Positions 50,503 to 64,000 of a DNA stretch of 64,000 nucleotides are shown one piece after another. Source of the stretch: Streptomyces sp. NBC_01314 (GTDB lineage Bacteria > Actinomycetota > Actinomycetes > Streptomycetales > Streptomycetaceae). The notes under the pieces are model-generated. The model was given only the letters and a program-made list of their open reading frames with translations, was not told the origin of the DNA and did not search any database. The stretch lies in the NCBI RefSeq assembly GCF_041435215.1, contig NZ_CP108394.1, positions 9,610,001 through 9,674,000 of the forward strand, written 5' to 3'. The position numbers were made by a program, and so were the translations under genes. Position 1 is the stretch's first letter. Each line of letters opens with the position of its first letter.

Positions 50503-51969
50503 ATAGTGGTCCAGCATCATCTTGTGGGTCTCGCGGCCGATGCCCGAACCCTTGTAGCCGCCGAACGCGGCGTGGGCCGGGTACGCGTGATAGCAGTTGG
50601 TCCAGACGCGGCCCGCCTGGATCGAACGGCCCGCGCGGTAGGCGGTGTTGGTGTCCCGCGTCCAGACACCCGCCCCCAGGCCGTACAGCGTGTCGTTGGC
50701 GATCTTGATGGCGTCGTCGAAGTCGTTGAACGAGGTCACAGAGACGACCGGCCCGAAGATCTCCTCCTGGAAGATCCGCATCCGGTTGTCGCCCTCGAAG
50801 ATCGTCGGCTGGACGTAGTAACCGCCCTTCAACTCGCCGTCGTACTCCACGCGTTCACCGCCGGTGAGGACCTTCGCGCCCTCCTGCCGGCCGATGTCCA
50901 GATAGGAGAGGATCTTCTCCAACTGGTCGTTGGAGGCCTGAGCGCCGATCATGGTGTCGGTGTCCAGCGGGTGCCCCGTCTTGATCTGCTCGGTGCGGGC
51001 GACGGCCGCCTCCATGAACTCGGCGTAGTTGCCGCGCTGCACCAGCGCCCGCGACGGGCACGTGCACACCTCGCCCTGGTTGAGCGCGAACATCGTGAAG
51101 CCTTCGAGGGCCTTGTCACGGAAGTCGTCGTTCGCCGACCACACGTCGTCGAAGAAGATGTTCGGCGACTTCCCGCCGAGTTCGAGAGTCACCGGCGTGA
51201 TGTTCTCCGAGGCGTACTGCATGATCAGGCGCCCTGTCGTCGTCTCGCCCGTGAACGCCACCTTCGCCACCCGGGGACTCGACGCCAGTGGCTTGCCCGC
51301 CTCCACCCCGAACCCGTTGACGATGTTCAGCACGCCCGGCGGCAGCAGATCCGCCACCAGGCTCAGCCAGACATGGATGGACGCCGGGGTCTGCTCGGCC
51401 GGCTTGAGCACGACCGCGTTGCCCGCCGCCAGCGCGGGCGCCAGCTTCCAGGTCGCCATGAGGATCGGGAAGTTCCACGGGATGATCTGCGCCACCACAC
51501 CCAGCGGCTCGTGGAAGTGATACGCCACCGTGTCGTCGTCCAGCTCCGCCAGCGAACCCTCCTGCGCGCGGATCGCCCCCGCGAAGTACCGGAAATGGTC
51601 GATCGCGAGCGGTATGTCGGCGGCCAGCGTCTCCCGCACCGGCTTGCCGTTCTCCCAGCTCTCCGCGACTGCCAACCGCTCCAGATTCGCCTCCATCCGG
51701 TCGGCGATCCTCCGAAGAACGTCCGAACGCTCCGTCACGGACGTGCGCCCCCAGCCAGGGGCGGCCGCGTGAGCCGCGTCCAACGCGCGCTCCACGTCCT
51801 CGCTGGTACCCCGCGCGATCTCCGTGAACGGCAGCCCGTTCACCGGACTCGGGTTCTCGAAGTACTGCCCCCGAGCCGGCGGCACGTACTCACCCCCGAT
51901 GAAGTGGTCGTAACGCGCCTCGAAGGAGACGACCGCGCCGTCCGTACCGGGCGCTGCGAAACGGGTCAT
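50446..51969 (-). CDS. ExaC-type aldehyde dehydrogenase
   Basis: A 507-residue NAD(P)-dependent aldehyde dehydrogenase, probably oxidising acetaldehyde to acetate (EC 1.2.1.3). Catalytic residues are Glu263 in LELGGKSPN and Cys302 in [11 protein letters not shown]. The cofactor-fold motif is FTGETTTGR, and [18 protein letters not shown] marks the Rossmann region. ATG 51969 begins MTRFAAPG. It lies downstream of a GAF-type regulator on the same strand. Its last codons coincide with the repeated att-like sequence, which preserves the C-terminus KKLGFF after integration. Confidence 0.95.
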   Translation of the reverse strand: MTRFAAPGTDGAVVSFEARYDHFIGGEYVPPARGQYFENPSPVNGLPFTEIARGTSEDVERALDAAHAAAPGWGRTSVTERSDVLRRIADRMEANLERLAVAESWENGKPVRETLAADIPLAIDHFRYFAGAIRAQEGSLAELDDDTVAYHFHEPLGVVAQIIPWNFPILMATWKLAPALAAGNAVVLKPAEQTPASIHVWLSLVADLLPPGVLNIVNGFGVEAGKPLASSPRVAKVAFTGETTTGRLIMQYASENITPVTLELGGKSPNIFFDDVWSANDDFRDKALEGFTMFALNQGEVCTCPSRALVQRGNYAEFMEAAVARTEQIKTGHPLDTDTMIGAQASNDQLEKILSYLDIGRQEGAKVLTGGERVEYDGELKGGYYVQPTIFEGDNRMRIFQEEIFGPVVSVTSFNDFDDAIKIANDTLYGLGAGVWTRDTNTAYRAGRSIQAGRVWTNCYHAYPAHAAFGGYKGSGIGRETHKMMLDHYQQTKNLLVSYSPKKLGFF

Positions 51970-52054
51970 GAATACCTGCCTCCCGAGAAGCGCCACCCGC
52001 CGTTGGGAGGCTCTCGCGAGGAGGCTAGAAACCCGAATGTTGCAATGACGTTGC

Positions 52055-52093
52055 GCCCCCGCCCCGCCCCGCCCCGCCCCGCCGCCCCGCCCC
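52055..52093. repeat. CCCCG pentanucleotide run
   Basis: About seven copies of CCCCG with one interruption lie in the 196-bp gap between the regulator and aldehyde dehydrogenase genes. It is a simple-sequence stretch likely to vary in length. Confidence 0.85.
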
Positions 52094-52165
52094 GTGCCCC
52101 CATGTCCGCCGAACAACTGTGGGGTGCCGCGCCGGAAGGTCCCGGCCGTCACCCGAGAGCATTCC

Positions 52166-53443
52166 TCAGGGACACCGAAGGCGCCCCCACCCCGGTGGTG
52201 CCGACAGCTCCGATTCCAGCTCGCGCAGCCGGGACCGTACCGCCGGAGTCGGCCGTACGGCTGCGAGTGCCCGCCACACCTGCAGGTCGTCCTCGCCCCA
52301 GGGGGCGTGCGCCCAGTCCGCCAACAGGTCGGGGTCGCGGCGGGCTATCAGGGCGGTGCGCAACCCGTCGGCGAGCCTGTGCCGCAGTCGTGCGACGGCC
52401 GGCGCCTGCGAACCCGGCAGCAGTGGGCCGCCGTACGCCGACGCGGCCGCTGTCACCGCGCCCGTCTCCAACCTCCGTTCCACGACCGCCACATCGGACT
52501 CGACTGGCACCGTGAGCCGATACGGTCGCGACCCCAGCAACCCCGGCCCGAGCAACCGTCGCAGCCGGGCCAGTTCGGCCCGCAGTGTCACCGGCGTCAC
52601 CGACTCGTCCTCGTACAGCGCGCAGAGCAACTCGTCGCCGGACAGTCCCTCCGGGTGCCGGGCGAGCAGTACAAGGATCTCGCTGTGCCGGCGGCTCAGT
52701 CTGATCTTCCGACCGCCGGCGACGAGTTGGGCCTCGTCGCGGCCCAGAGCCGCCAATTCGAGCGCGTCGGCCGAGGCCCCCGGCGGGGTGAGCAGCGCGA
52801 GCTGGGACTCCGCTGCCCTGGCCACCGCCTGGACGAAGCCGAGACTGTGCGGATGCGCCAGACCGTCGCCGCCCGTGATGTCGACCGCGCCCAGTACCCG
52901 CCCGGTGCGTGGATCGTGCACCGGCGCCGCCGCGCACGTCCACGGCTGCACTCGCCGTATGTAGTGCTCGGCCGCGAACACCTGCACCGGCCGGTCCACG
53001 GCGACCGCGGTGCCCGGCGCGTTCGTTCCGACAGCGGACTCCGCCCAGCGCGCCCCCGGCACGAAGTTCATCCGGTCGGCCCGCCGTCTGGTCGCGGCAT
53101 CCCCCTCCACCCACAGCAGCCTGCCCTGTGCATCGCACACGGCCAGCAGATGCTCGCCGTCCGACGCGAACGTGCCCAGCAACTCGCGGACCAACGGCAT
53201 CACCCGGGCCAGCGGATGCTCCGCGCGGTAGGAACCGAGGTCGCCGTCCGTCAGTTCCACGCGGGCGGTGCCCTCCGGTCCGACTCCCGCCCTCGCCGAA
53301 CGACGCCAGGAGTCCGCCACCACGGAACGCACGGGTCGTGCCACCGTGCCCTGCTGTGTGAACGCCTCATGGGCGCGGCGCAGCACCCGCACCCGCTCGC
53401 CGGGGTCGGCTCCCGGCTCCAGGGCCACCCATGGATCGCTCAA
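52166..53443 (-). CDS. GAF-domain transcriptional regulator of the aldehyde dehydrogenase
   Basis: A 425-residue regulator. The N-terminal part resembles AcoR-type sensors ([14 protein letters not shown]; a GAF-like domain with [17 protein letters not shown] and [20 protein letters not shown]). The C-terminal part is a winged helix ([35 protein letters not shown]). I choose TTG 53443 because GGGGAGG lies five bases upstream and the sequence before it is low-complexity. It precedes the aldehyde dehydrogenase gene on the same strand by 196 bp and probably activates it in response to an alcohol or aldehyde. Confidence 0.78.
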   Translation of the reverse strand: MSDPWVALEPGADPGERVRVLRRAHEAFTQQGTVARPVRSVVADSWRRSARAGVGPEGTARVELTDGDLGSYRAEHPLARVMPLVRELLGTFASDGEHLLAVCDAQGRLLWVEGDAATRRRADRMNFVPGARWAESAVGTNAPGTAVAVDRPVQVFAAEHYIRRVQPWTCAAAPVHDPRTGRVLGAVDITGGDGLAHPHSLGFVQAVARAAESQLALLTPPGASADALELAALGRDEAQLVAGGRKIRLSRRHSEILVLLARHPEGLSGDELLCALYEDESVTPVTLRAELARLRRLLGPGLLGSRPYRLTVPVESDVAVVERRLETGAVTAAASAYGGPLLPGSQAPAVARLRHRLADGLRTALIARRDPDLLADWAHAPWGEDDLQVWRALAAVRPTPAVRSRLRELESELSAPPGWGRLRCP

Positions 53444-53585
53444 CTCGGCCTCCCCGGAAGCAACACGGCTGGGACCATCGTCACCGTCGCACGCACGCCC
53501 GACAAGCCACGCGACCCCGTTCCCCGGCCGGACTCCCTCGGACCGCGTCGGCCCCGGCCGCCGCACCGCGTCGGTCCGGACGACG

Positions 53586-54185
53586 TCAGACGCTGTTGAT
53601 CAGGCGTATGTAGCGGTCCCAGTCCCAGTGCGGACCCGGATCGGTGTGATCGGTGCCCGGCACCTCGTGGTGGCCGATGATGTGGGCGCGGTCCTTCGGT
53701 ATGCCGTACGTGTCGCAGATCGCCGAGGTGAGCGCCGCCGACCGCTCGTACATGGCACCGGTGAAGTACTCGGGCCGGTCCACCCAGCCCTCGTGCTCGA
53801 TGCCTACGCTCCGCGCGTTGTACTCCCAGTTGCCCGCGTGCCAGGCGATGTCGCGCTCACGGACGCACTGGGTGACCCGCCCGTCGGCAGACCTGAGCAC
53901 GTAGTGCGCGGAGACCTGTTTGGCCGGGTTCCAGAAGATGGGCAGGGTGTTTTTGTACGTCGTCTGCGTCACGTGGATGATCACCAGGTCGACGGGCTGA
54001 CCGGTCGGGCGGTCGGCCGCGGTGTAGTTGGCCGGGCTCGCCGGATCCCATCGGGCGGGCGTGTGGTCGACGGCCGGAGGGTGGGCGTCGGCCCGCGGGC
54101 TCGGGAGCAACGCGTAGGGGATCGCGGCGAGGGCGGTGCCCCGCAAGAGCCGTCGCCTGCTCGGCAAGGGCCTGGCTCGCTCCAT
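53586..54185 (-). CDS. Tat-exported N-acetylmuramoyl-L-alanine amidase
   Basis: A 199-residue secreted peptidoglycan amidase (amidase_2/PGRP fold, EC 3.5.1.28). The signal peptide has a twin-arginine motif (SRRRLLRGTALAAIPYALL). Zinc-ligand regions are LVIIHVTQTT, and IGHHEVPGTDHTDPGPHWDW at the C-terminus. The intervening AHYVLRSADGRVTQCVRE and ARSVGIEHEGW are typical. It cleaves the stem peptide from muramic acid during wall turnover. It stands alone with its own 5' region of about 230 bp. Confidence 0.92.
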   Translation of the reverse strand: MERARPLPSRRRLLRGTALAAIPYALLPSPRADAHPPAVDHTPARWDPASPANYTAADRPTGQPVDLVIIHVTQTTYKNTLPIFWNPAKQVSAHYVLRSADGRVTQCVRERDIAWHAGNWEYNARSVGIEHEGWVDRPEYFTGAMYERSAALTSAICDTYGIPKDRAHIIGHHEVPGTDHTDPGPHWDWDRYIRLINSV

Positions 54186-54414
54186 CTGGGTCCGCCTTTC
54201 AGGGGGTTGGGATTCCGCTGGGACGTCGTCACTCGAAGACGCGTCCGCAGGTCGAATGGCTGCGCCTCACGTGAAAAACGGTACGGCGATTACCGGTCGG
54301 CCCGTCCAAGCGTGTGGAAAACGGTGGAAAAGCAGTGAGTTGTGGATAACTTCGTCACCCGGAAGGGGGAAGTGGCCGCGGAGGCCCATGAAACGGTGAG
54401 GCGTGCCGATCGCG

Positions 54415-55623
54415 TTACGGCCGTACCCCGACCGTTGCCGGGTCGTCCAGCACAGCCCGCACCACCGAGTGGGCCGCACCCAGCAGTGGTCCCTCGGAGC
54501 CCAGCCGGGACACGGTCACGGCACATGGCGGACCGGCTGTCCGGCGAGCCAACTCCCGCTCCAGCGAGGGCAGCAACCAGGGCGCGAGTGCGGCCAGGGC
54601 GCCGCCCAGCACCACGGTCTCGGGATCCAGCAGATTGACCGCGCCGGTCAGCGCGATGCCCAGTGCCGTGCCGGCGCCGCGCAGGGCCCGGTGCACGTCC
54701 TTGTCACCGGCCGCGGCCCGCTCCGCGAGAAACTCGACATGGTGCTCGCCCGGCTCCAGCCCCGCCGCCCGCAGCACAGCCTCCTCACCGGCGTACTGCT
54801 CCAGACAGCCGCGTCCACCGCACGCGCAGTCGGGGCCCTCCGGGCGTACGGGCACATGCCCCAGTTCGCCCGCGAAACCGCGTGTCCCGCGGAGCAGCCG
54901 GCCGTCCACGACGACCGCGCCACCGATGCCGATCTCCGCGGAGACGTGCAGGAAGTCCGGCGGTGTGTCGTCGCCGAGCCAGAGTTCGGCGAGGCCGCCG
55001 AAGTTGGCCTCGTTGTCCACGGTCACCGGCATACCGCCGGGCAACAGGGTGCCCAGGTCCGTGTCGTGCCAGTCGAGGTTGGGGGCGCGGACCACGGTCC
55101 GGGCGTCGCTCGCCACCAGTCCGGGCACGGCGACCGCGAGCCCCGCCGGCCACAGGCCCTCGCTCTCCGCCTCGGCGACGACCCGCCGGACGAGCTCGGT
55201 CAGGTCGCCGATGACCGGCTCGGGCGACCGGCCGCGGTTGGTGCCGTGCCGTACCGCTCGGGCCCGTACGTCACCGCGTAGGTCCACGGCGCAGACCGAG
55301 AGGTGGTCGACACCGATCTCCGCGCCGATTCCTGCAGGGCCGCGCCCGCTGAGGGCGAGCGCCGAGCCGGGCCGTCCGACCCGGCCGGGTCGCTCGGGGC
55401 CCAGCTCCTCCAGGAGTCCCGAGCGGATCAGCTCGTCCACCAGCGTCGACACGGCGGCCCGCGTCAGGCCGATGCGCGAGGCGACGGCGGCCCTGGACAG
55501 CGGTCCCTCGGCGTTGACGGAGTGCATGACCCGGGAGAGGTTGCGGCGGCGCATGCCCTGCTGGTTGTCGGGCAGGCGACGGCCGGAGCCGCCCGTGTGG
55601 GTTTCGTGCAGTGGTGCGGTCAT
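54415..55623 (-). CDS. xylR: ROK-family repressor of xylose genes
   Basis: A 402-residue ROK regulator. An N-terminal winged helix (GPLSRAAVASRIGLTRAAVSTL, in segments) precedes a sugar-kinase-like domain with GIGGAVVVDGRLLRGTRGFAGELGH and the ROK zinc motif CACGGRGCLEQY. GGGGGAGG precedes the ATG. It is followed upstream by xylB on the same strand and xylA divergently, so it most likely represses xylose use and is related to the S. coelicolor Rok7B7 group. The binding site is probably in 57181-57325. Confidence 0.88.
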   Translation of the reverse strand: MTAPLHETHTGGSGRRLPDNQQGMRRRNLSRVMHSVNAEGPLSRAAVASRIGLTRAAVSTLVDELIRSGLLEELGPERPGRVGRPGSALALSGRGPAGIGAEIGVDHLSVCAVDLRGDVRARAVRHGTNRGRSPEPVIGDLTELVRRVVAEAESEGLWPAGLAVAVPGLVASDARTVVRAPNLDWHDTDLGTLLPGGMPVTVDNEANFGGLAELWLGDDTPPDFLHVSAEIGIGGAVVVDGRLLRGTRGFAGELGHVPVRPEGPDCACGGRGCLEQYAGEEAVLRAAGLEPGEHHVEFLAERAAAGDKDVHRALRGAGTALGIALTGAVNLLDPETVVLGGALAALAPWLLPSLERELARRTAGPPCAVTVSRLGSEGPLLGAAHSVVRAVLDDPATVGVRP

Positions 55624-55734
55624 GCCTCCCCCGGCTTCCGTCGGTGTGTCCAGGTGGGTGTCCCGTCAGATCATGCCGGAATCGGATTTTCCCACTTCGG
55701 ACGCCCCTGGCTTGGTCGGACGCCCCTGGCATGG

Positions 55735-57180
55735 TCAGCTGCCGCCCGGTGCACGCTCCATCAGCGGTGCCGCGTCGGACAGTACCCCGGAGATCCTGGC
55801 GAGTGTCTCCTCGTCCCGCTCCACGGCGTCCAGTACCGGCCCCCGGGCGGTGTCCCAGCGGCGGGCGACCGCGGCCGGGTCCTCGCCGGTGAGCAGTCCT
55901 GCGGCCTGCGCGGCGGCGCCCAGCGCCACCAGTTCCTTGGCCTCGGGGACCTGCACGGCACGCCCCGACAGGCGGCGCACGGTCTGCTGCCAGGCAGTGC
56001 CCCGCGCGCCCCCGCCGATGAGCAGCAGCGGCGCGGAGGTGTCCGCGTCGGCGTCGAGCACCAGGGCGAGGGCGCCGAGCAGCGAGTGGACGGCGCCGTC
56101 GTACGCGGCCTGGAGCAGCTGTCCGCCGGTCGTGTCGTGGCGCAGTCCGTGCAGCAGGCCCGAGGCGTGCGGCAGGGCCGGGGTGCGCTCGCCGTCCAGG
56201 TAGGGGAGGAGGGTGACGCTCGTGCCCGGCTCCACGGCCTCGCGGTCCAGGCCCAGCAGGGCGGCGACCCGGTCGACGGCCTGGGTGCAGTTCAGGGTGC
56301 AGGCCAGTGGCAGCCAGTCCCCGTGCGCGTCGGCGAAGCCGGCCACCGTGCCGGTCGGGTCCGCGGGGCGGTGCTTGGAGACGGCGTACACCGTGCCGGA
56401 GGTGCCGAGGCTCAGTACCGGGGTGCCGGGGCGCAGCCCGAGCCCCAGTGCGGCCGCCGCGTTGTCGCCCGTACCGGCGGCGACCAGGGTGCCCTTGGCG
56501 AAGGGCAGATCGTGGGCGTCCCGTACGGTCCCGGCGACCTCGCCCGGCCGGACCACACGGGGCAGCAGTGCCGGGTCCAGCCCCACCCGGTCGAGGACCT
56601 CCGCGTCGTACGCCTCGGTCGCGGACGCCCACCATCCCGTGCCGGAGGCGTCGCCGCGGTCGGTCGTGCCCTGACCGGTGAGGCGCTCCGTGAGGTAGTC
56701 GTGCGGCAGGCGTACGGCGGCGGTCGCGCGGACCGCCTCGGGCTCGTTCTCGGCCAGCCAGGCCCACTTCGTGACGGTGAAGGACGGGCCCGGCACACTG
56801 CCGGCGCGTTCCGCCCAGCCCTTCGCGCCGCCCAGTTCCTCCACCAGACGAGCGGCCTGCGGTGCCGAGCGTACGTCGTTCCACAGGAGCGCCGGACGGA
56901 CCGGCTCACCCTGGGCGTCGAGGGTGACGAGGCCGTGCTGCTGGCCGCCGATCGAGACCGCCGAGGCCTCTCGCGCCGCATCCCCGCACTGGTGCAGCGC
57001 CTCGCGCAGCGCGTCCCACCACTGGCGGGGATCGCTCTCCCGGCCCGCACCGGAGGACACGGTGTGCGGCGCCTGCCCGCTCGCCACCACCCGTCCGGTC
57101 GACGCGTCGACGACCAGCGCCTTGGTGGACTGTGTGGACGAGTCCACACCGACGACGAGCGGACCCTCGGCTGCTGACAT
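55735..57180 (-). CDS. xylB: Xylulokinase
   Basis: A 481-residue FGGY-family kinase that phosphorylates D-xylulose to xylulose 5-phosphate (EC 2.7.1.17). Motifs are VGVDSSTQSTKALVVDA, the substrate aspartate region DYLTERLTGQGTTDRGDASG in segments, AGTGDNAAAALGLG, LSLGTSGTVYAVS and GGGARGTAWQQTVRRL. AGAGGAAGAG precedes ATG 57180. It is divergent from xylA over 145 bp. The product is also the substrate of the phosphoketolase at 27081. Confidence 0.95.
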   Translation of the reverse strand: MSAAEGPLVVGVDSSTQSTKALVVDASTGRVVASGQAPHTVSSGAGRESDPRQWWDALREALHQCGDAAREASAVSIGGQQHGLVTLDAQGEPVRPALLWNDVRSAPQAARLVEELGGAKGWAERAGSVPGPSFTVTKWAWLAENEPEAVRATAAVRLPHDYLTERLTGQGTTDRGDASGTGWWASATEAYDAEVLDRVGLDPALLPRVVRPGEVAGTVRDAHDLPFAKGTLVAAGTGDNAAAALGLGLRPGTPVLSLGTSGTVYAVSKHRPADPTGTVAGFADAHGDWLPLACTLNCTQAVDRVAALLGLDREAVEPGTSVTLLPYLDGERTPALPHASGLLHGLRHDTTGGQLLQAAYDGAVHSLLGALALVLDADADTSAPLLLIGGGARGTAWQQTVRRLSGRAVQVPEAKELVALGAAAQAAGLLTGEDPAAVARRWDTARGPVLDAVERDEETLARISGVLSDAAPLMERAPGGS

Positions 57181-58492
<1,312 letters not shown>

Positions 58493-58504
58493 TCACGCGC
58501 GCGT

Positions 58505-58540
58505 GGGAGGCTCTTTCCGTCGGCGCGGAAGGGGCCTCCC
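58505..58540. terminator. Terminator after xylA
   Basis: A 15-bp stem (GGGAGGCTCTTTCCG with CGGAAGGGGCCTCCC, two G-T pairs) with a 6-base loop, starting 13 bp after the xylA stop. It lacks a T run, as is common in Streptomyces. Confidence 0.75.
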
Positions 58541-58696
58541 CATGTCCCCGGCCGGTCTCGGTCTCGGCTGCCCCTGCGCCTCCCTCGGTCGATTTCTGCA
58601 CGGAATTCTCCGGGATCATGCGATTCATGGCATGAGTCCGTATCAACTCCCGCGCAGGGCTCGCGCCTTGGCCGTTGTGCGGCGACTCTTGTCGGT

Positions 58697-59215
58697 ATGG
58701 GCATGCCGCCGGGCGGTACTCCGCCGTCCAACGGCGGAGGGTTCGGGCCGCCGTCAGGGGGCTACGGCCCGCCGCCGGGTGGTCCCGGGGAACACACACC
58801 ACCACCCGGGGGCTTCGGTCCGCCGTCACAGGGTGGTGGCCTGCCTCCGACAGGGCAGGGTGGTGGCCGGCAGCCACCCGATCCGCCCGGAGGGCCTCCC
58901 CCCGGCGGGCGCCGCCACCTCGCGTTCATCGTGTCGGCCGTGATCATCGCCCTGGGTGCCGTCGTCGCCGTGGTGCTGGCGGTCACCGGGGGCGAGGGAT
59001 CGCCGAACGACCGGCCGCCGGGCGAGACCGGCCGCGGGTCGAGTCCTTCACCCACCCCTTCGCTGAGCCTCCCGTCCCAACTGCCCAGCGACCTTCCGAC
59101 GCTGCCTTCGGGCTTCCCGGGCGATCTGCCGAGTGACGTGCTCAGCGAGTTCCCGAGCGAGTTTCCCAGCGACCTCGGCTCGCTCTTTCCGGCCCCTGCC
59201 GACGGCGGCGAATGA
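58697..59215 (+). CDS. Pro/Gly-rich single-pass membrane protein
   Basis: A 172-residue protein of no known family. A Gly/Pro-rich N-terminal tail (repeated GGFGPPS and GPPPGGP units, residues 1-70) precedes one membrane helix (LAFIVSAVIIALGAVVAVVL, about 75-95). A C-terminal extracellular Ser/Pro/Leu region follows with LPSDLP, FPGDLPS and FPSEFPSDL repeats. The layout suggests a cytosolic proline-rich tail and a wall-spanning stalk. The ribosome-binding site is weak. Codon GC bias supports it as coding. Confidence 0.65.
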   Translation: MGMPPGGTPPSNGGGFGPPSGGYGPPPGGPGEHTPPPGGFGPPSQGGGLPPTGQGGGRQPPDPPGGPPPGGRRHLAFIVSAVIIALGAVVAVVLAVTGGEGSPNDRPPGETGRGSSPSPTPSLSLPSQLPSDLPTLPSGFPGDLPSDVLSEFPSEFPSDLGSLFPAPADGGE

Positions 59216-59253
59216 GGAAGGTCGCCGAACCACGGGGCTGGGGCGAGGAGCCC

Positions 59254-59305
59254 CACACGCGCGTGGACCCCATGTGGCTCCACACGCGTGGACCCAATGC
59301 GGCTC
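59254..59305. repeat. Imperfect 26-bp direct repeat
   Basis: Two adjacent copies of CACACGCG(CG)TGGACCC followed by (C/A)ATG(T/C)GGCTC, at 59254-59280 and 59281-59305, lie between the convergent ends of the membrane protein and SWIM genes. Each contains a small ACGCGT-type palindrome. Confidence 0.75.
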
Positions 59306-59372
59306 AGGCACGCGTTACGGCGTCCGAATGCGGCGCGCACCGAAGAGCAGCCCACTCGCTCCAGGAGCGGCC

Positions 59373-60664
59373 TCAGGCGTCGGTCTCGGCGCTGACCATA
59401 GCCAGCGCCGTCGCCGGATCGTGCGCTGCGGGGCCGGCGGGCGCCCACCGGCCCCGCTCCTTGCGGTAGGGCCACCAGCGGCCGTCCCGGCCCAGGCGCA
59501 GTTGGGCCGAGCCGCCGGCCACGGTCCAACGGTTGTGCGCGGACCGCAGTACAGGCCGCTCGTCCTCGTCCCAGGCCGTCTCCAGCGCGGCACGCGCGCG
59601 TGCGAGCGATTCCGCCTGTACGTGCCATTCCCCGTCCAGTACGGCGAGAGCGGCCACCCCGCCGTACCGCCAGGCACGGACGGCGAGCGCCAGCCCTTCC
59701 CGGCCACGCTCGGAACCCCGGCCGAGCCGCGCCCCGATGCCCGGTCCCGGATCACCGGAGGCCAGCCGCACCGCGTCCTGAAGGAGCGTCAACTCGCCGT
59801 CCAGAGGCTGCTGCCCGTGTCCGGGGCGGAGAGCGTCGGCCAGCATCCGATGGGCCTCCCGGGCCGTCTGCGCCGCCAGGAACTCGAGCGCGGCCGGGTC
59901 CACCCCGGGCGCCGGCGGTGCCTCGGTGTCCAGTGAGGCCGGCCGGCCCGGCTCCACCGGCGGTCGGGGCGGCTCGGGGAGCGGCGGAAGGATCTCGCCC
60001 GCCGCGAACGCCTCGGCGGCGTCCAGCCCGTCCTGACGCCTGTCCCGGAGATCTTCGGGCGTCATCTGCCCTTCGGTATCCCCCGCGGAGGCGATGCTGC
60101 GCACCTGGAGTTCGTCGAGGAGCGCACGCTCGGCGCGGCCCCGCATCAGCAGCAGGACGAACGGGTCCTGGTCCAGCAGTCGGGCCACCTGGTAACAGAG
60201 GGCCGCGGTATGACCGCAGTGGTCCCAGGCTCCGCAGTCGCACTCCGCCTCCAGATCACCGAGGTCGGGCAGCAGTTCGACTCCAGCGGTCGCGGCGTCC
60301 TCGACCAGATGCGGCGGCATCTCGCGGTCGAGCAGGGCGGCGATGTGCCCGGCCCGCTCGACCGCCATGCCCAGGAAGCGGTCCCAGTGGTCCTCGGAGA
60401 ACTCCTGGAGCAGGACGTCGGCGCGGTGGGCGGTGCCGTCGCGGTCCTGGACGACGGCGGTGACGCGCCCGGGGCGAACCGACACCGCGCCCACGGCCCC
60501 CGTGCGCGCTAGCCGGCGCCCCGCCCGCAGATGCTCCCCGTCCAACGCCGCGTCCTCCAGTGCCTTCAACCAGGCCCGGCCCCACCACGTCTGCGCGAAA
60601 CCCCGCCCGCTCACAGGAGCCGGCGCCGCGAACGTGCGTTCGTCGTCGGGTTCTGTACGGTCGG

Positions 60665-60668
<4 letters not shown>
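59373..60668 (-). CDS. SWIM zinc-finger protein
   Basis: A 431-residue protein. The N-terminal part ([16 protein letters not shown]) leads to a SWIM motif [16 protein letters not shown] (CxC...CxH) near residue 165. This is a zinc finger proposed to bind DNA or protein partners. The rest is Pro/Ala-rich, with a C-terminal region [22 protein letters not shown]. Its ATG overlaps the end of the SNF2 gene (ATGA), so the two are translationally coupled. SWIM-SNF2 pairs are widespread in actinobacteria and of unknown function, presumably in DNA repair or remodelling. Confidence 0.85.
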
Positions 60669-63526
<2,858 letters not shown>

Positions 63527-63769
63527 AGGAATACCGAACTCCTCAAATTTGACTACTGTGGGCGGAATCGCCGATGATACATCACTTCAACCTCCGACGG
63601 GCATGCTTCGAAGTGATGTGGGTCACTTTTCCCGCTCGGTGGTCGGGGCATCTCAGGGTTGTACGGGGTTCGACTCAGGGACGTCTCAGGGTCGTGGTCC
63701 GGAACTGCGGGGAGTCCGCTCCCGTTTTCATGACAGAGAGCGGCAGTGGCCGCGAAGGAGGCGACAGGG

Positions 63770-63958
63770 ATGTCGAAGAGCACGAAGATCGTCGCGGGGG
63801 GTGCGGCAATCGGGATCGTCCTGCTGATCCTGCTGCCTTTCCCCTTCTGGGCCAATCTCCTGATAGTCCTGGGGATCCCCACGGCCGCGTACCTCGCGCT
63901 GGACCCCTCACAGCGCCGCAGGCTGCGTCGGGTCGGCCGCAAGGAGCTCGGTCGCTGA
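63770..63958 (+). CDS. Small two-helix membrane protein
   Basis: A 62-residue protein with two hydrophobic helices (IVAGGAAIGIVLLILLPF and WANLLIVLGIPTAAYLAL) followed by a basic tail (RRRLRRVGRK). AAGGAGG lies at ideal spacing before ATG 63770, and a terminator follows directly, so it is a well-supported monocistronic gene. It does not belong to a family I recognise. Conserved small membrane proteins of this kind are common in Streptomyces. Confidence 0.75.
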   Translation: MSKSTKIVAGGAAIGIVLLILLPFPFWANLLIVLGIPTAAYLALDPSQRRRLRRVGRKELGR

Positions 63959-63963
63959 GGCGC

Positions 63964-63989
63964 CACCGGCCCGCTCGCGCGGGCCGGTG
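63964..63989 (+). terminator. Terminator after the small membrane protein gene
   Basis: A perfect 10-bp stem (CACCGGCCCG and complement) with a 6-base loop begins five bases after the stop codon. Confidence 0.8.
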
Positions 63990-64000
63990 CGGCGTCATGA

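Noticed and set aside
54300..54400. Chromosomal replication origin
   Set aside because: There is only one perfect DnaA box and no dnaA, dnaN or gyrB genes nearby.

Overview
The window is very GC-rich, with strong third-position GC bias, frequent GTG and TTG starts and Streptomyces-type families throughout: a xylose isomerase/xylulokinase pair with a ROK regulator, SWIM and SNF2 partners, a Tat-exported amidase, and the tyrosine integrases of actinomycete integrative elements. I read it as chromosome of a Streptomyces or a close relative, probably an accessory region, because intact genes lie among many truncated, frameshifted or inverted fragments.

1-11.4 kb: mixed metabolic genes and relics. 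Intact genes are glutamate decarboxylase, a YrhK-type membrane protein, an NCS2 nucleobase permease, a DJ-1/PfpI protein and an SDR oxidoreductase. Relics are TolB-like, PLP-enzyme, acyl-CoA synthetase, GNAT, quinone reductase and MerR pieces, plus the 3' end of a tRNA. 11.5-18.8 kb: a mobile-element graveyard of IS3, IS21 and IS701 parts and two related tyrosine-integrase genes. Each integrase is followed by a terminator and a GAAGAAG-cccag-CTTCTTC core.

18.8-44.5 kb: a decaying dormancy/hypoxia island resembling the DosR (Mycobacterium) and OsdR (S. coelicolor) regulons. It holds a NarL-type response regulator and a separate double-GAF histidine kinase, many universal stress proteins (mostly broken), CBS and cyclic-nucleotide-binding proteins, pyridoxamine-oxidase-like proteins, two Rv1733c-type membrane proteins, a DUF1876 (Rv1738-type) protein, two zinc alcohol dehydrogenases, polyphosphate kinase 2, phosphoketolase, nicotinate phosphoribosyltransferase, and remnants of NarK and pyruvate phosphate dikinase. 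A 14-bp palindrome, GGG(A/C)C-N4-GG(C/T)CC, recurs in its intergenic regions, often in pairs about 20 bp apart, and is a good candidate for the response-regulator site. An arsR-sulP-oxidase-ATPase operon closes this part.

45-50.4 kb: an arsR gene, a methyltransferase with a broken hydrolase, and an IS630 transposase gene split in frame by a complete group II intron (47569-50124) encoding a reverse transcriptase/maturase with an HNH end. 50.4-64 kb: ordinary chromosome. It holds an ExaC-type aldehyde dehydrogenase with its GAF regulator, an amidase, the xylose locus, a Pro/Gly-rich membrane protein, a SWIM/SNF2 pair and a small membrane protein.

The most interesting observation is that the last 57 bp of the aldehyde dehydrogenase gene and its terminator (50398-50502) recur at 18671-18775 beside the integrase, and the terminator plus core recur at 13091-13173 beside the second integrase. 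This suggests an unusual protein-coding attachment site, the 3' end of an aldehyde dehydrogenase gene, and stepwise accretion of elements to its left, including the 31.7-kb dormancy island. Several frameshifts could be sequencing errors. The large deletions, inversions and chimeric joins could not.
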